Source of the DNA: Micavibrio sp. UBA1672
GTDB taxonomy: Bacteria > Pseudomonadota > Alphaproteobacteria > Micavibrionales > Micavibrionaceae
Direction of reading: 5' to 3'
Assembly (NCBI GenBank): GCA_002320665.1
Contig: DCKO01000124.1
Coordinates: 11,147-35,330, forward strand
Length of the DNA stretch: 24,184 nucleotides
Shown in pieces: positions 1 to 7,176 of this stretch (its first letter is position 1; the number at the start of each line of letters is the position of its first letter). A program made the position numbers and the translations under genes. The notes beneath the pieces were generated by a model. That model saw only the letters and a list, made by a program, of their open reading frames with translations. It was not told the DNA's origin and searched no databases.

Positions 1-101
1 TCATCTCCACCTTCAGCCCAGCAATGAACCGAGCCACCTGTTTTTTCGTTACTTGCGGCCAATTCCAATGTTAGCCTGCCTTTTTCTGGAAAATCATCCA
101 T
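1..101 (-). CDS. 5' end of an unknown protein gene, cut by the window edge
   Basis: The first 33 codons of a minus-strand gene are visible. The protein begins MDDFPEKGRLTLELAAS and reaches a Trp- and Gly-containing stretch before the edge. A clear Shine-Dalgarno AGGAG lies at 111-115, nine bases before the ATG at 101, which makes this a convincing start. There is no signal peptide in the visible part. I do not recognise the family, and too little is present to assign a function. About 175 bases separate it from the divergent small ORF at 278. Confidence 0.6.
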   Translation of the reverse strand, partial: MDDFPEKGRLTLELAASNEKTGGSVHCWAEGGD

Positions 102-277
102 ATTTTTCAACTCCTGAATTTTGGCATTCTATCTTAACTACAGGGTGATGCGCAACAAACCTAGTTACAGCATGCAAGATCACAAACACACAAAAGCATT
201 CACATATTGTATTACTTTGCTTATTTATTGCACACTCACTAAACTATAAGGTGAATTATTTAAGCGACTAAAATATT

Positions 278-454
278 ATGAATTTCTTACTATATTCATT
301 TTCCCTGCTGTGCCTCATTGCAGCTTTCACTCAAACGGACAAGCTTAACCGCCTGCAGGCACGTTATGATATGCTGGAGCGGCAAATTAAATCCAATAAG
401 AGTCAAGAAGCAAAAACAGCCCGACTAGATACAGAGCATATTAAATATGAATAG
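278..454 (+). CDS. Possible small single-pass membrane protein, 58 aa
   Basis: An ORF of 58 codons starts at the ATG at 278 and stops with TAG at 452-454. Residues 3-17 (FLLYSFSLLCLIAAF) are strongly hydrophobic and could be a membrane anchor or uncleaved signal. They are followed by a charged region (about residues 20-50) with a heptad-like pattern such as LNRLQARYDMLERQIK that could form a short coiled coil. This hydrophobic-then-coil layout is typical of real small inner-membrane proteins and argues against a chance ORF. Against it, no good ribosome-binding site is seen just upstream, and the last 14 bases overlap the 3' end of lpdA on the other strand. Function unknown. Confidence 0.4.
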   Translation: MNFLLYSFSLLCLIAAFTQTDKLNRLQARYDMLERQIKSNKSQEAKTARLDTEHIKYE

Positions 455-1829
455 GACGCTTATGCACCGCTAGCGCTGCTTCCTTCACGACTTCGGTTAA
501 AGTCGGGTGAGCATGGCATGTGCGGGCAATATCCTCGGCTGTGCCTTCGAATTCCATGACACTAACGACTTCCTGAATAAGATCGCCAGCATTTGGTCCG
601 ATAATATGCGCGCCAAGCACTTTATCGGTTTCCTTGCACGCCAGAATTTTGACGAAGCCTTCTGTCATACCCATTGCGCGGGCGCGGCCATTAGCCATGA
701 ACGGGAACTTGCCTGCATTATAGGCGATACCTTCTTCCTTAAGTTGCTCTTCGGTTTTACCGACATTAGCAACTTCCGGCCATGTGTAAACAACACCAGG
801 AATCATATTATAGTCAATATGACCGCTTTCACCTGCTAGAAGTTCAGCCAAAATAACACCTTCATCTTCGGCCTTGTGCGCAAGCATTGGGCCTTGGATC
901 ACATCACCAATAGCATAGATACCTTCGACAGATGTTTCAAAGAACTCGTCAACCTTAATGCGACCGCGTTCATCCAGCTCTACGCCAGTCTTTTCAAGAC
1001 CCAGACCTTCTGTGTATGGCTTGCGCCCAATTGCCATTAAGACAACATCAGCTTTCACTTTTTCGGCATCGCCACCACCAGCAGGTTCAACAGAAAGCTC
1101 CACGCCTTTGGCAGATGTTTTTGCACCAGTGACTTTACTTGAAAGTTTAAATTCAAGACCTTGTTTCTTAAAGATTTTAAGAGATTCTTTGCGCACCTCA
1201 TTATCCATACCAGGCAAGATATTATCAAGAAATTCAATGACTGTAACTTGTGCACCCAAGCGTCTCCAAACCGTGCCAAGCTCTAGGCCAATTACACCGC
1301 CACCGATAACGACCATGGACTTTGGAACTTCCGGCAATTCAAGAGCACCTGTAGACGACACGATTTTTTTCTCGTCAATTTCGATACCGGGCAAAGAAAT
1401 AACATCTGAACCAGTGGCTATGATGATATTATCGGCTTCATAGGTTTTCTTACCGACTTTGACTTTTCCAGCTTCAACAATCTCGCCAGCACCTTCGATT
1501 GATGTGATCTTGTTTTTCTTGAAGAGAAACTCAATGCCCTTAGTATTGGCTTCGACCACAGATGATTTATGCTTCATCATGCCTTTCAGGTCGAGCTTTG
1601 GCGTCACCTTAATTCCCATATCACCCATGTGATGTTCGGCATCCTCAAACTTTTCAGATGCATGCAATAGTGCCTTGGATGGGATACAGCCAATATTCAA
1701 ACATGTTCCGCCCAGCGTTTTACGCTTTTCGATACATGCTGTTTTCATACCCAATTGCGCACATCTTATGGCTGCAACGTAGCCGCCTGGTCCTGCACCA
1801 ATAACAATCACATCAAATTTATCAGACAT
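441..1829 (-). CDS. lpdA: Dihydrolipoyl dehydrogenase (E3)
   Basis: This 462-residue FAD flavoenzyme reoxidises the dihydrolipoyl groups of 2-oxo acid dehydrogenase complexes with NAD+. The N-terminal FAD-binding motif GAGPGGYVAA (11-20) and the redox disulfide GGTCLNIGCIP (Cys43, Cys48) are intact. So are the NAD-binding glycine motif VVIGGGVIGLELG, the second FAD motif YAIGDVIQGPMLAHKAEDEG, and the C-terminal HAHPTLTEV bearing the catalytic His-Glu pair of the partner subunit. Length is normal for the family. The start is preceded by an AAAGG ribosome-binding site about 10 bases upstream. It lies about 2 kb beyond the end of the odhA-odhB operon, separated by plus-strand genes, so it probably has its own promoter. 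It likely serves OdhAB and any pyruvate dehydrogenase in the cell. Confidence 0.97.
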   Translation of the reverse strand: MSDKFDVIVIGAGPGGYVAAIRCAQLGMKTACIEKRKTLGGTCLNIGCIPSKALLHASEKFEDAEHHMGDMGIKVTPKLDLKGMMKHKSSVVEANTKGIEFLFKKNKITSIEGAGEIVEAGKVKVGKKTYEADNIIIATGSDVISLPGIEIDEKKIVSSTGALELPEVPKSMVVIGGGVIGLELGTVWRRLGAQVTVIEFLDNILPGMDNEVRKESLKIFKKQGLEFKLSSKVTGAKTSAKGVELSVEPAGGGDAEKVKADVVLMAIGRKPYTEGLGLEKTGVELDERGRIKVDEFFETSVEGIYAIGDVIQGPMLAHKAEDEGVILAELLAGESGHIDYNMIPGVVYTWPEVANVGKTEEQLKEEGIAYNAGKFPFMANGRARAMGMTEGFVKILACKETDKVLGAHIIGPNAGDLIQEVVSVMEFEGTAEDIARTCHAHPTLTEVVKEAALAVHKRPIHI

Positions 1830-1989
1830 ATTTTTAAGCCTTTATTTTTCCGTTCAATCAAATTACTCATACCTCTTACAGCAAAGATTCATAAGAATCG
1901 AGAGGCAAAGATAAGAAAAATATAGTTTTTTAAGGTTTTTTAAAGTCATAAAACTCTATAGTGACGGTAATTTATAGTCAGGATGTGAT

Positions 1990-3120
1990 ATGGTATCTAA
2001 AAACCAGAACAAACTCATGGATCACTTCAAGGAACAAACAGGATTTAGCGAGGCGGAATTAACAGAAATCGGCATAAGGCTGATTGCGGCAAGTCGTCTG
2101 GCAGCGCATGATAGTGACCACCTGCGCTATCATGTCGGATCTGCTCTTCTGAGTTTTGATAAGAAGGGCCATGAAAGAGAAATACAAACGAATGCAAATG
2201 AAATCCCACCATTTTTGAAGGAAAAAGGATTTACGCCTCATAAAAAGCTGGCAGATGGCAGCCCAACCATACATGGGGAATTTCCTCTTTTATATAAAGC
2301 CCCCACCTCCAAGCATATATTTTTGGGGTGTAATACACCAAATTGTGCCTCTTGCTTAAAATCGGCGATTATGCGGGGTGTGGACGCCCTCTTTATTGAT
2401 GCCCAGAGTCTACCCGGCATGAAAGGCCCACAAGATAGCGAAAACCCGTGGACACAAGACCGTGCCTATTATTGGAATAATCTTATACTGCCCATGGCGG
2501 AGGCTGCCCAGATCCCGATTTATGCTGTGAATATGGAAGAGAAAAAGCTCAGTATTATCAGTAATGGCCTGCCGCCAAAAAAACGCCCCGTTGCTAGCAC
2601 TTCTGCCAGAATTCTGCGCCAAAAGGAGTTAGATGAATTAGAACATAACCCGTATCTTTATCTTTCTAAAATGCGGGGAGTGCGTTCTGCTATTGGGGTT
2701 GCGCGTCATAAAAATACTGGAGCCCATCATTTTATCTATGCCGAGGATTGTCACCCGCCGGGGTTTTCTGCCGAACATGGCCAAGAGATGGAAGAGCGCT
2801 TTCATGATGCACATTACCGCTTCCCGCTTGATCCGATTATCCATATGTGTATGGAAGCCTCGAAGCATAATCTGGAGTTGATGGATGGGCGTATTCTGGC
2901 CAATTTTATGCCTAGTTCGGGCCGTCAGCTTGATCTGGCCTATATCGGATTATCACATATTTACCTGACTGATGATCACCTGCCGCATACGGATGACGGG
3001 GCAAAGGCTATGAAACAGCTCTCTGAAATAGGAGCTATTGATTACACAGTGATGAAACCAGACGGGGTTTTGCGGCGTTTATTACAAGACGATAAGATTA
3101 GCCCAAGACCAATCCCTTAA
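1990..3120 (+). CDS. Tandem cytidine-deaminase-like protein, second domain degenerate
   Basis: I do not know a named family for this 376-residue protein, but the first half reads like the cytidine/deoxycytidylate deaminase fold. Residues 32-60 resemble the opening helix and strand (RLAAHDSDHLRYHVGSALL). His95-Gly-Glu97 matches the catalytic HxE, and CNTPNCASCLKSAIMRGV (Cys119, Cys122) matches the zinc-binding CxxC helix. In the second half, about 224-330, the layout recurs: an RSAIGVARH strand, PIIHMCMEA at 282-290 where HxE is expected, and MPSSGRQLDLAYIGLSHIYL at 307-326 where PCxxC is expected. The zinc cysteines and the catalytic Glu are missing there. This suggests a catalytic N-terminal domain plus a pseudo-deaminase. 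The substrate cannot be told from sequence: nucleoside, nucleotide, base or tRNA are all possible. It starts at an ATG with AGGA upstream, is divergent from lpdA, and has no signal peptide. Confidence 0.65.
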   Translation: MVSKNQNKLMDHFKEQTGFSEAELTEIGIRLIAASRLAAHDSDHLRYHVGSALLSFDKKGHEREIQTNANEIPPFLKEKGFTPHKKLADGSPTIHGEFPLLYKAPTSKHIFLGCNTPNCASCLKSAIMRGVDALFIDAQSLPGMKGPQDSENPWTQDRAYYWNNLILPMAEAAQIPIYAVNMEEKKLSIISNGLPPKKRPVASTSARILRQKELDELEHNPYLYLSKMRGVRSAIGVARHKNTGAHHFIYAEDCHPPGFSAEHGQEMEERFHDAHYRFPLDPIIHMCMEASKHNLELMDGRILANFMPSSGRQLDLAYIGLSHIYLTDDHLPHTDDGAKAMKQLSEIGAIDYTVMKPDGVLRRLLQDDKISPRPIP

Positions 3121-3183
3121 CACATTGATTTAATAAAAAAAACTCTCATATTTACTGTTTTTCATAGGCTGCAACTCTTTCAT

Positions 3184-3330
3184 ATCTGTCTAGTTTGAAT
3201 GTCCAAAAAAATTTTCACACGGCCTATTTTGTACAGTTCGTTTTGCAGATTTTTTTTTCGCACAGCGCTATTTTGTCTAGTTTGTTTGCTCGAAAAAAAA
3301 TATGTGGCCACGTTTTTGTGTACGGAAATG
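3184..3330. repeat. Degenerate direct repeats, period 43-44 bp, in a non-coding stretch
   Basis: Within the gene-free 3121-3473 interval, a motif built on TTTGTCTAGTTTG recurs. TGTCTAGTTTG at 3187-3197 and 3274-3284 is identical. CTATTTTGTACAG (3224-3236) and CTATTTTGTCTAG (3268-3280) differ at two positions. The TGT cores start at 3187, 3230 and 3274, with a possible weaker fourth copy at 3317. Each of the first three is followed by a long A or T run (A7 at 3205-3211, T9 at 3250-3258, A8 at 3293-3300), so the A/T tracts are also phased. No protein-coding reading is convincing here. The rest of 3121-3473 holds only the promoter listed separately. Confidence 0.55.
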
Positions 3331-3414
3331 CAGATATAAATCTGGTGTATAATGTCTGGGTGGGGGTGTTGGGATGCGATAAACATACGCAGATAATAGG
3401 ATTATTTTCATATT

Positions 3415-3449
3415 TTGTCAAGGTGCATCTTTATGATATAAGCTGCACC
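3415..3449 (+). promoter_or_regulatory. Sigma-70-type promoter with an operator-like dyad
   Basis: TTGTCA (3415-3420) and TATAAG (3437-3442) are separated by 16 bases and each differs at one position from the -35 and -10 consensus. A perfect inverted repeat, GGTGCA (3422-3427) and TGCACC (3444-3449), brackets the -10 box with centres 22 bases apart, about two helical turns. That geometry suits a dimeric repressor. It sits just upstream of the ribosome-binding site AAGGAGG (3461-3467) of the SEC-C gene. The promoter is read directly; regulation by a repressor is inference. Confidence 0.55.
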
Positions 3450-3473
3450 CTAACCCCAACAAGGAGGCATATC

Positions 3474-3712
3474 ATGAATAAGTACAGAGAAAAGGACTTT
3501 AGCTTTTGAGGTGATGAGTAAACGTCGGAAAGGTTTCCCGTCCGAAACTCAGGTTAAAAAAGGCGACCGCGTGGTCCATGGCGATAAGGAACTGATTGAA
3601 AAGCTTGGCCGGAACGACCCCTGCCCCTGTCATTCAGGGAGGTTATTTCAAGAAATGTTGCCTCAAATCAGGAAAATATGATGGCGCTAATCGTAATTAT
3701 TACCGCCGATAA
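3474..3712 (+). pseudogene. Small SEC-C metal-binding protein gene, interrupted by frameshifts
   Basis: An excellent AAGGAGG (3461-3467) precedes the ATG at 3474, but the frame stops after 11 codons (MNKYREKDFSF) at 3507-3509. Removing one T from the TTTT at 3504-3507 restores the frame into EVMSKRRKGFPSETQVKKGD and then LGRNDPCPCHSGR, the zinc-binding SEC-C signature. One extra base between 3643 and 3649 then breaks the frame inside the motif. In the shifted frame the expected second half, KKCCLKSGKYDG, follows from 3650 and ends at the TAA at 3710-3712. The intact product would be about 78 residues with ligands CxC and CC. SEC-C motifs bind zinc and occur at the SecA C-terminus and in many small proteins. 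An internal start at ATG 3514, preceded by GAGG, could bypass the first shift but not the second. Two lesions next to T runs indicate decay or sequencing error. Confidence 0.8.
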
Positions 3713-3722
3713 TATTTAAAGA

Positions 3723-3746
3723 AAAAGCCCCGAATTCGGGGCTTTT
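3723..3746. terminator. Bidirectional rho-independent terminator
   Basis: AAAAGCCCCG and CGGGGCTTTT form a symmetric hairpin with an A-run on one side and a T-run on the other, so it can work in both directions. It lies 10 bases after the SEC-C gene (plus) and four bases beyond the stop of the PQ-loop gene (minus). It therefore ends both transcripts, including the long odhA operon. Confidence 0.9.
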
Positions 3747-3749
3747 GAT

Positions 3750-4094
3750 TTAGGAATCAAGCTCTTTGACCTCAGGCACATCTTCGAGATCAGGGACTTC
3801 TTCTTCAGGAATAAGCACATCAATCTGTCCGGCATATTTCCAGCGTTTATACAATGTCACCAGAATAATCACGGTGATAAAGAAAACATTTATGCCATTC
3901 ACGATGGAGAGCTTTAGATCTTCAAGAACAAAGACACTATAGAGCAGACTTATGACTGCTGTATATTCCCAAATTGACCATGCGATAATCGAGATATCTT
4001 CGCAACGTCCCTGTGCCCTAAGCAGCTTCCACGCCTGAGGCAAATAACCAATGGCTACGATAATGGCCACGGTTGAATACAGGAAGCTGATCAT
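3750..4094 (-). CDS. Small PQ-loop (SemiSWEET-like) membrane protein
   Basis: This 114-residue protein has three predicted membrane helices (about 3-18, 38-57 and 61-82) and the PQ-loop signature IGYLPQAWKLLRAQG near residues 16-30. Its last 25 residues form a strongly acidic cytosol-type tail (EEEVPDLEDVPEVKELD). A single three-helix PQ-loop unit is the size of bacterial SemiSWEETs, which dimerise to transport small solutes such as sugars. Substrate here is unknown. The start overlaps the odhB stop by one base (TAATG), implying translational coupling as last gene of the operon. It could import a precursor used by the operon, but that is speculation. Confidence 0.75.
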   Translation of the reverse strand: MISFLYSTVAIIVAIGYLPQAWKLLRAQGRCEDISIIAWSIWEYTAVISLLYSVFVLEDLKLSIVNGINVFFITVIILVTLYKRWKYAGQIDVLIPEEEVPDLEDVPEVKELDS

Positions 4095-5299
4095 TACACG
4101 TCAAGCAATAGACGTTGTGGATCTTCGATGGCTTGTTTGATGCGCACCAAGGAGCTAACAGCTTCACGACCATCAACAATGCGGTGATCATAGCTTTGTG
4201 CCAGATACATCATGGGCTTGACTTCGATTTCACCATTCTTGCCAACCATCGGACGTTTCTGGATTGTGTGCATACCCAAAATACCGGATTGTGGTGTGTT
4301 CAAAATCGGTGTGGACATCAATGAGCCAAACACGCCGCCATTGGTGATTGTGTAAGTACCACCTGACATTTCATCCATGCCAAGCTTACCATCACGGGCA
4401 CGTTTCCCGAAATCAACGATTTTGGCTTCGATCTCGGCCATGCTGAGTTGATCAGCATTTTTGATTACAGGCACAACAAGACCTTGCGGCGTGGAAACAG
4501 CAACACCGATATTATAGTAGTTCTTATACACGATTTCATCGCCATCAATTTCCGCATTGATCGCAGGAAATTCTTTCAGAGCCTGAATTGTTGCCTTGAT
4601 AAAGAAGGACATAAATCCGAGCTTGATGCCGTGTTTCTTTTCAAAGATATCCTTGTACTCACCGCGAAGCGCCATAACGGGGCCCATATCAACTTCGTTG
4701 AAAGTAGTCAGCATAGCCGCTGTGTTTTGTGCCTCTTTCAAGCGACGTGCGATTACCTGACGTAGTTTTGTCATTTTCACACGCTCTTCACGAGGACCAA
4801 GGTCTTGTGCGGCAGCGGCAGGCGCTGGTGCTTTACCGGATTTCATGAAATCTTCGACATCTTGCTTGGTCAGGCGACCATCTTTTCCGCTCGCGGGGAT
4901 TTGAGAGGCATCAAGATTATTATCATTGATCAATTTACGGACTGCCGGAGAAGTCTTTGCATCAGCAGAAGGGGCCGCTTTAGGCGCTTCTTTCTTTTCT
5001 TGCTTAGGTGCAGCGGCAGCTTTTTCTTCTTTCTTTGCAGGCTTGGCCGTGTCATTGGCAACTGCGCCCTCTTCCATTTCACCAAGAACCGCGCCAACAC
5101 CGACACTATCGCCTTCGCCAACAGAAATCTTGACAATCACACCATCAGATGGGGCATTAACCTCTAGTGTTACCTTATCGGTTTCAAGTTCGACAATCGG
5201 CTCATCAGCCTTTACCGCTTCACCTTCTTTTTTCAGCCATTGTGCCACAGTTGCTTCTGCGACAGATTCACCTAGTGTCGGGACTACAATTTGTGTCAT
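4094..5299 (-). CDS. odhB: Dihydrolipoyl succinyltransferase, E2 of 2-oxoglutarate dehydrogenase
   Basis: E2 carries the lipoyl arm and transfers the succinyl group to CoA at the core of the complex. The start is ATG 5299, giving MTQIVVPTLGESVAEA, the canonical N-terminus, with AAGAG upstream. A longer in-frame ORF to 5431 adds 44 residues unlike the family. The 401-residue protein has a lipoyl domain (1-75) with the lipoylated lysine in ETDKVTLEV (Lys42). An Ala/Lys/Pro linker follows, then an E3-binding domain (SPAVRKLINDNNLDASQI) and a catalytic domain ending with SYDHRIVDGREAV, which contains the catalytic His and Asp. Also called sucB. It is separated from odhA by five genes but lies on the same strand with short gaps. 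The 141-base gap to thiL is the largest in the operon and could hold an internal promoter. Confidence 0.96.
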   Translation of the reverse strand: MTQIVVPTLGESVAEATVAQWLKKEGEAVKADEPIVELETDKVTLEVNAPSDGVIVKISVGEGDSVGVGAVLGEMEEGAVANDTAKPAKKEEKAAAAPKQEKKEAPKAAPSADAKTSPAVRKLINDNNLDASQIPASGKDGRLTKQDVEDFMKSGKAPAPAAAAQDLGPREERVKMTKLRQVIARRLKEAQNTAAMLTTFNEVDMGPVMALRGEYKDIFEKKHGIKLGFMSFFIKATIQALKEFPAINAEIDGDEIVYKNYYNIGVAVSTPQGLVVPVIKNADQLSMAEIEAKIVDFGKRARDGKLGMDEMSGGTYTITNGGVFGSLMSTPILNTPQSGILGMHTIQKRPMVGKNGEIEVKPMMYLAQSYDHRIVDGREAVSSLVRIKQAIEDPQRLLLDV

Positions 5300-5440
5300 G
5301 ATCCAAGCTCTTTTCTTTATTCCGTTAAATTCTTTTTTTGATATCTCATACAGCCCCAACCGCAGGGCATTGCTTTTTTTGTTAAACCTAACAGCGGCTA
5401 AATGCAATAGGGTTTGCGTAATATTTTGCAATAATAAGCC

Positions 5441-6391
5441 TTAAAAATGCGTCCAGCCTGCGTCTTTTCCAATCGAGATGTTTTTTTCGCCATCACGAAG
5501 CGTGTATTCCAGCGCATTTGGCGTGAATTCTCCGGCGATAAAAGGAGAACATCCTAGCCGCTTTAGCGCCTCCGTAACTGTTTGGGCGTTTTCCGGTTGT
5601 ACGGCGAGAACTAGCTCGTAATCATCGCCGCCTGTTAGAGCCTCTTCGATCATCATCAGGCCTTCATCTAAGACTTTTTGCACGTCATCAGAAAACTCAA
5701 ATCCCGAGATATCAATATCCATTCCCAGCTTTGAGGCCTTGGCGATATGCGTGGCATCAGCCAAAAACCCGTCGGAGATATCAGCGGCAGCATTTATATA
5801 TTGTGCGATACCCTGAATTTCATGGATGCGCGGTTGCGGCTTTTTATATCGTTCAATGGCCTGCGGAAAATCAAGATTTTCTCTTAGCGCCTTCAAACCG
5901 AGATATGCATCGCCGATGTGGCTCGTCACGATAATAACATCCCCACTTTGTGCGCCGGATCGTCGCAAAGCTTTACCTTCAGGAACTTTGCCAAGCGCGG
6001 TTATCGAGATACTTAAATGCTTACCTTTGATGCTGGTTGTATCACCGCCAGAGCAAAAAATATTGTAGGTTTTTTGATCTTCTAGCAGTGCGTTGGTGAA
6101 AGATTTTAGCCATATCTCATCCGGTTTATCGGAGAAGGCAATATTGAGTTGATAAGAAAGAGGCTTAGCGCCCATTGCAGCGAGATCAGAGAGATTTACA
6201 CGCAAAGCTTTATGGGCGATATTTTCCGGCGCTTCCCCTTCAAGGAAATGCACACCTTCATTGAGCGTATCGCTGGTGACGACAAGCTCCTGCCCCCCGG
6301 GGATAGACAGCAAAGCCGCGTCATCCTCTAGCGTGTCATGGCCTTGCGTCAGGGGTTTGAAGTATTTTTCTATGAGGTCAAATTCATTCAT
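5441..6391 (-). CDS. thiL: Thiamine-monophosphate kinase
   Basis: ThiL phosphorylates thiamine monophosphate with ATP to thiamine diphosphate, the active cofactor of OdhA. The 316-residue length is normal. Family motifs are all visible: EDDAALL near 22-28 (magnesium/ATP site), RVNLSDLAAMGAKPLSYQL, CSGGDTTSIKG, DISDGFLADATHIAKAS and LTGGDDYELVLAV. The protein ends DAGWTHF, a typical finish. The start overlaps the thiD stop in an ATGA (6388-6391), so the two are translationally coupled. Confidence 0.96.
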   Translation of the reverse strand: MNEFDLIEKYFKPLTQGHDTLEDDAALLSIPGGQELVVTSDTLNEGVHFLEGEAPENIAHKALRVNLSDLAAMGAKPLSYQLNIAFSDKPDEIWLKSFTNALLEDQKTYNIFCSGGDTTSIKGKHLSISITALGKVPEGKALRRSGAQSGDVIIVTSHIGDAYLGLKALRENLDFPQAIERYKKPQPRIHEIQGIAQYINAAADISDGFLADATHIAKASKLGMDIDISGFEFSDDVQKVLDEGLMMIEEALTGGDDYELVLAVQPENAQTVTEALKRLGCSPFIAGEFTPNALEYTLRDGEKNISIGKDAGWTHF

Positions 6392-7170
6392 TGTGCACCA
6401 TGATTAACAGGCCCATGCCCACAGCCCACTTCCAAATCATCACTTTGGGCAATAGCTTTGGTCAGGTAATCCTTGGCCTTAGCGCAAGCGTCCTCCAATG
6501 GCAGGCCATGGCCCAGATATGCTGCTATGGCGGAGGATAAAGTACAGCCTGTGCCGTGGGTATTTGGTGTATCAATACGATCCGATTCATATTTTCTTAG
6601 CGCTCCATCGTTTTTAGCTAAAATATCAGTGGCTTGCGCCCCCTTTAAGTGACCACCTTTGAGGTAAACAGCGCCGCACCCGAGGGATAACAGCCCCTTT
6701 GCGGCTTCCTCCATATCCAGCACGGCCTTACGGGAGAGTTTCTCGGCTTCGGGAATATTTGGGGTCAGGACATCGGCGAGCGGGACAAGGTATTGCTTCA
6801 TAGCATCCACCGCATCAGCAGAGATTAGACTATCGCCGCTAGTGGCAACCATAACCGGATCAAGAACAATATTCGGAGCAGTATATTTTTTTAAAATATT
6901 GGCCACGACTTTTATAATTGCTGCATTGGAGAGCATACCGATTTTGACTGCGTCCACGTGGATATCTTCGAATATGGTTTCTAGTTGTTGCTTTACGAAA
7001 TCCTCCGGCACGTCCATCACGCCAGTTACGCCGTTGGTATTTTGCGCCGTCAGTGCAGTGATTACTGCCATGCCATAGCCACCCAGCGCTGCAAAAGTTT
7101 TGAGGTCCGCTTGAACCCCTGCCCCGCCGGAGGGATCAGAGCCCGCTATGGATAATATATTCGGGATCAT
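6388..7170 (-). CDS. thiD: Hydroxymethylpyrimidine / HMP-phosphate kinase
   Basis: ThiD makes HMP diphosphate, the pyrimidine half that ThiE joins to the thiazole. The 260-residue ribokinase-fold protein opens with LSIAGSDPSGGAGVQADLK and includes DPVMVATSGDSLI, LTPNIPEAEKLS and YLKGGHLKG. It ends with the catalytic anion-hole motif NTHGTGCTLSSAIAAYLGHG. A strong GAGGGA ribosome-binding site overlaps the upstream gene's stop (gap six bases). It overlaps thiL by four bases. The sequence is a single ThiD domain with no fused ThiE or TenA. Confidence 0.96.
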   Translation of the reverse strand: MIPNILSIAGSDPSGGAGVQADLKTFAALGGYGMAVITALTAQNTNGVTGVMDVPEDFVKQQLETIFEDIHVDAVKIGMLSNAAIIKVVANILKKYTAPNIVLDPVMVATSGDSLISADAVDAMKQYLVPLADVLTPNIPEAEKLSRKAVLDMEEAAKGLLSLGCGAVYLKGGHLKGAQATDILAKNDGALRKYESDRIDTPNTHGTGCTLSSAIAAYLGHGLPLEDACAKAKDYLTKAIAQSDDLEVGCGHGPVNHGAQ

Positions 7171-7176
7171 ATTCCC

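Noticed and set aside
3184..3330. CRISPR array
   Set aside because: Repeats are too few and too degenerate, with no constant-length unique spacers and no cas genes nearby.
3195..3509. Plus-strand ORF of 104 codons through the repeat region
   Set aside because: It runs through low-complexity A/T repeats and the promoter, has no ribosome-binding site, and only its last 11 codons belong to the real SEC-C gene start.
5300..5431. Forty-four-residue N-terminal extension of OdhB
   Set aside because: The family starts at MTQIVVPTLGE-type sequence; the extension has no lipoyl similarity and the start at 5299 has its own ribosome-binding site. It is intergenic between thiL and odhB.
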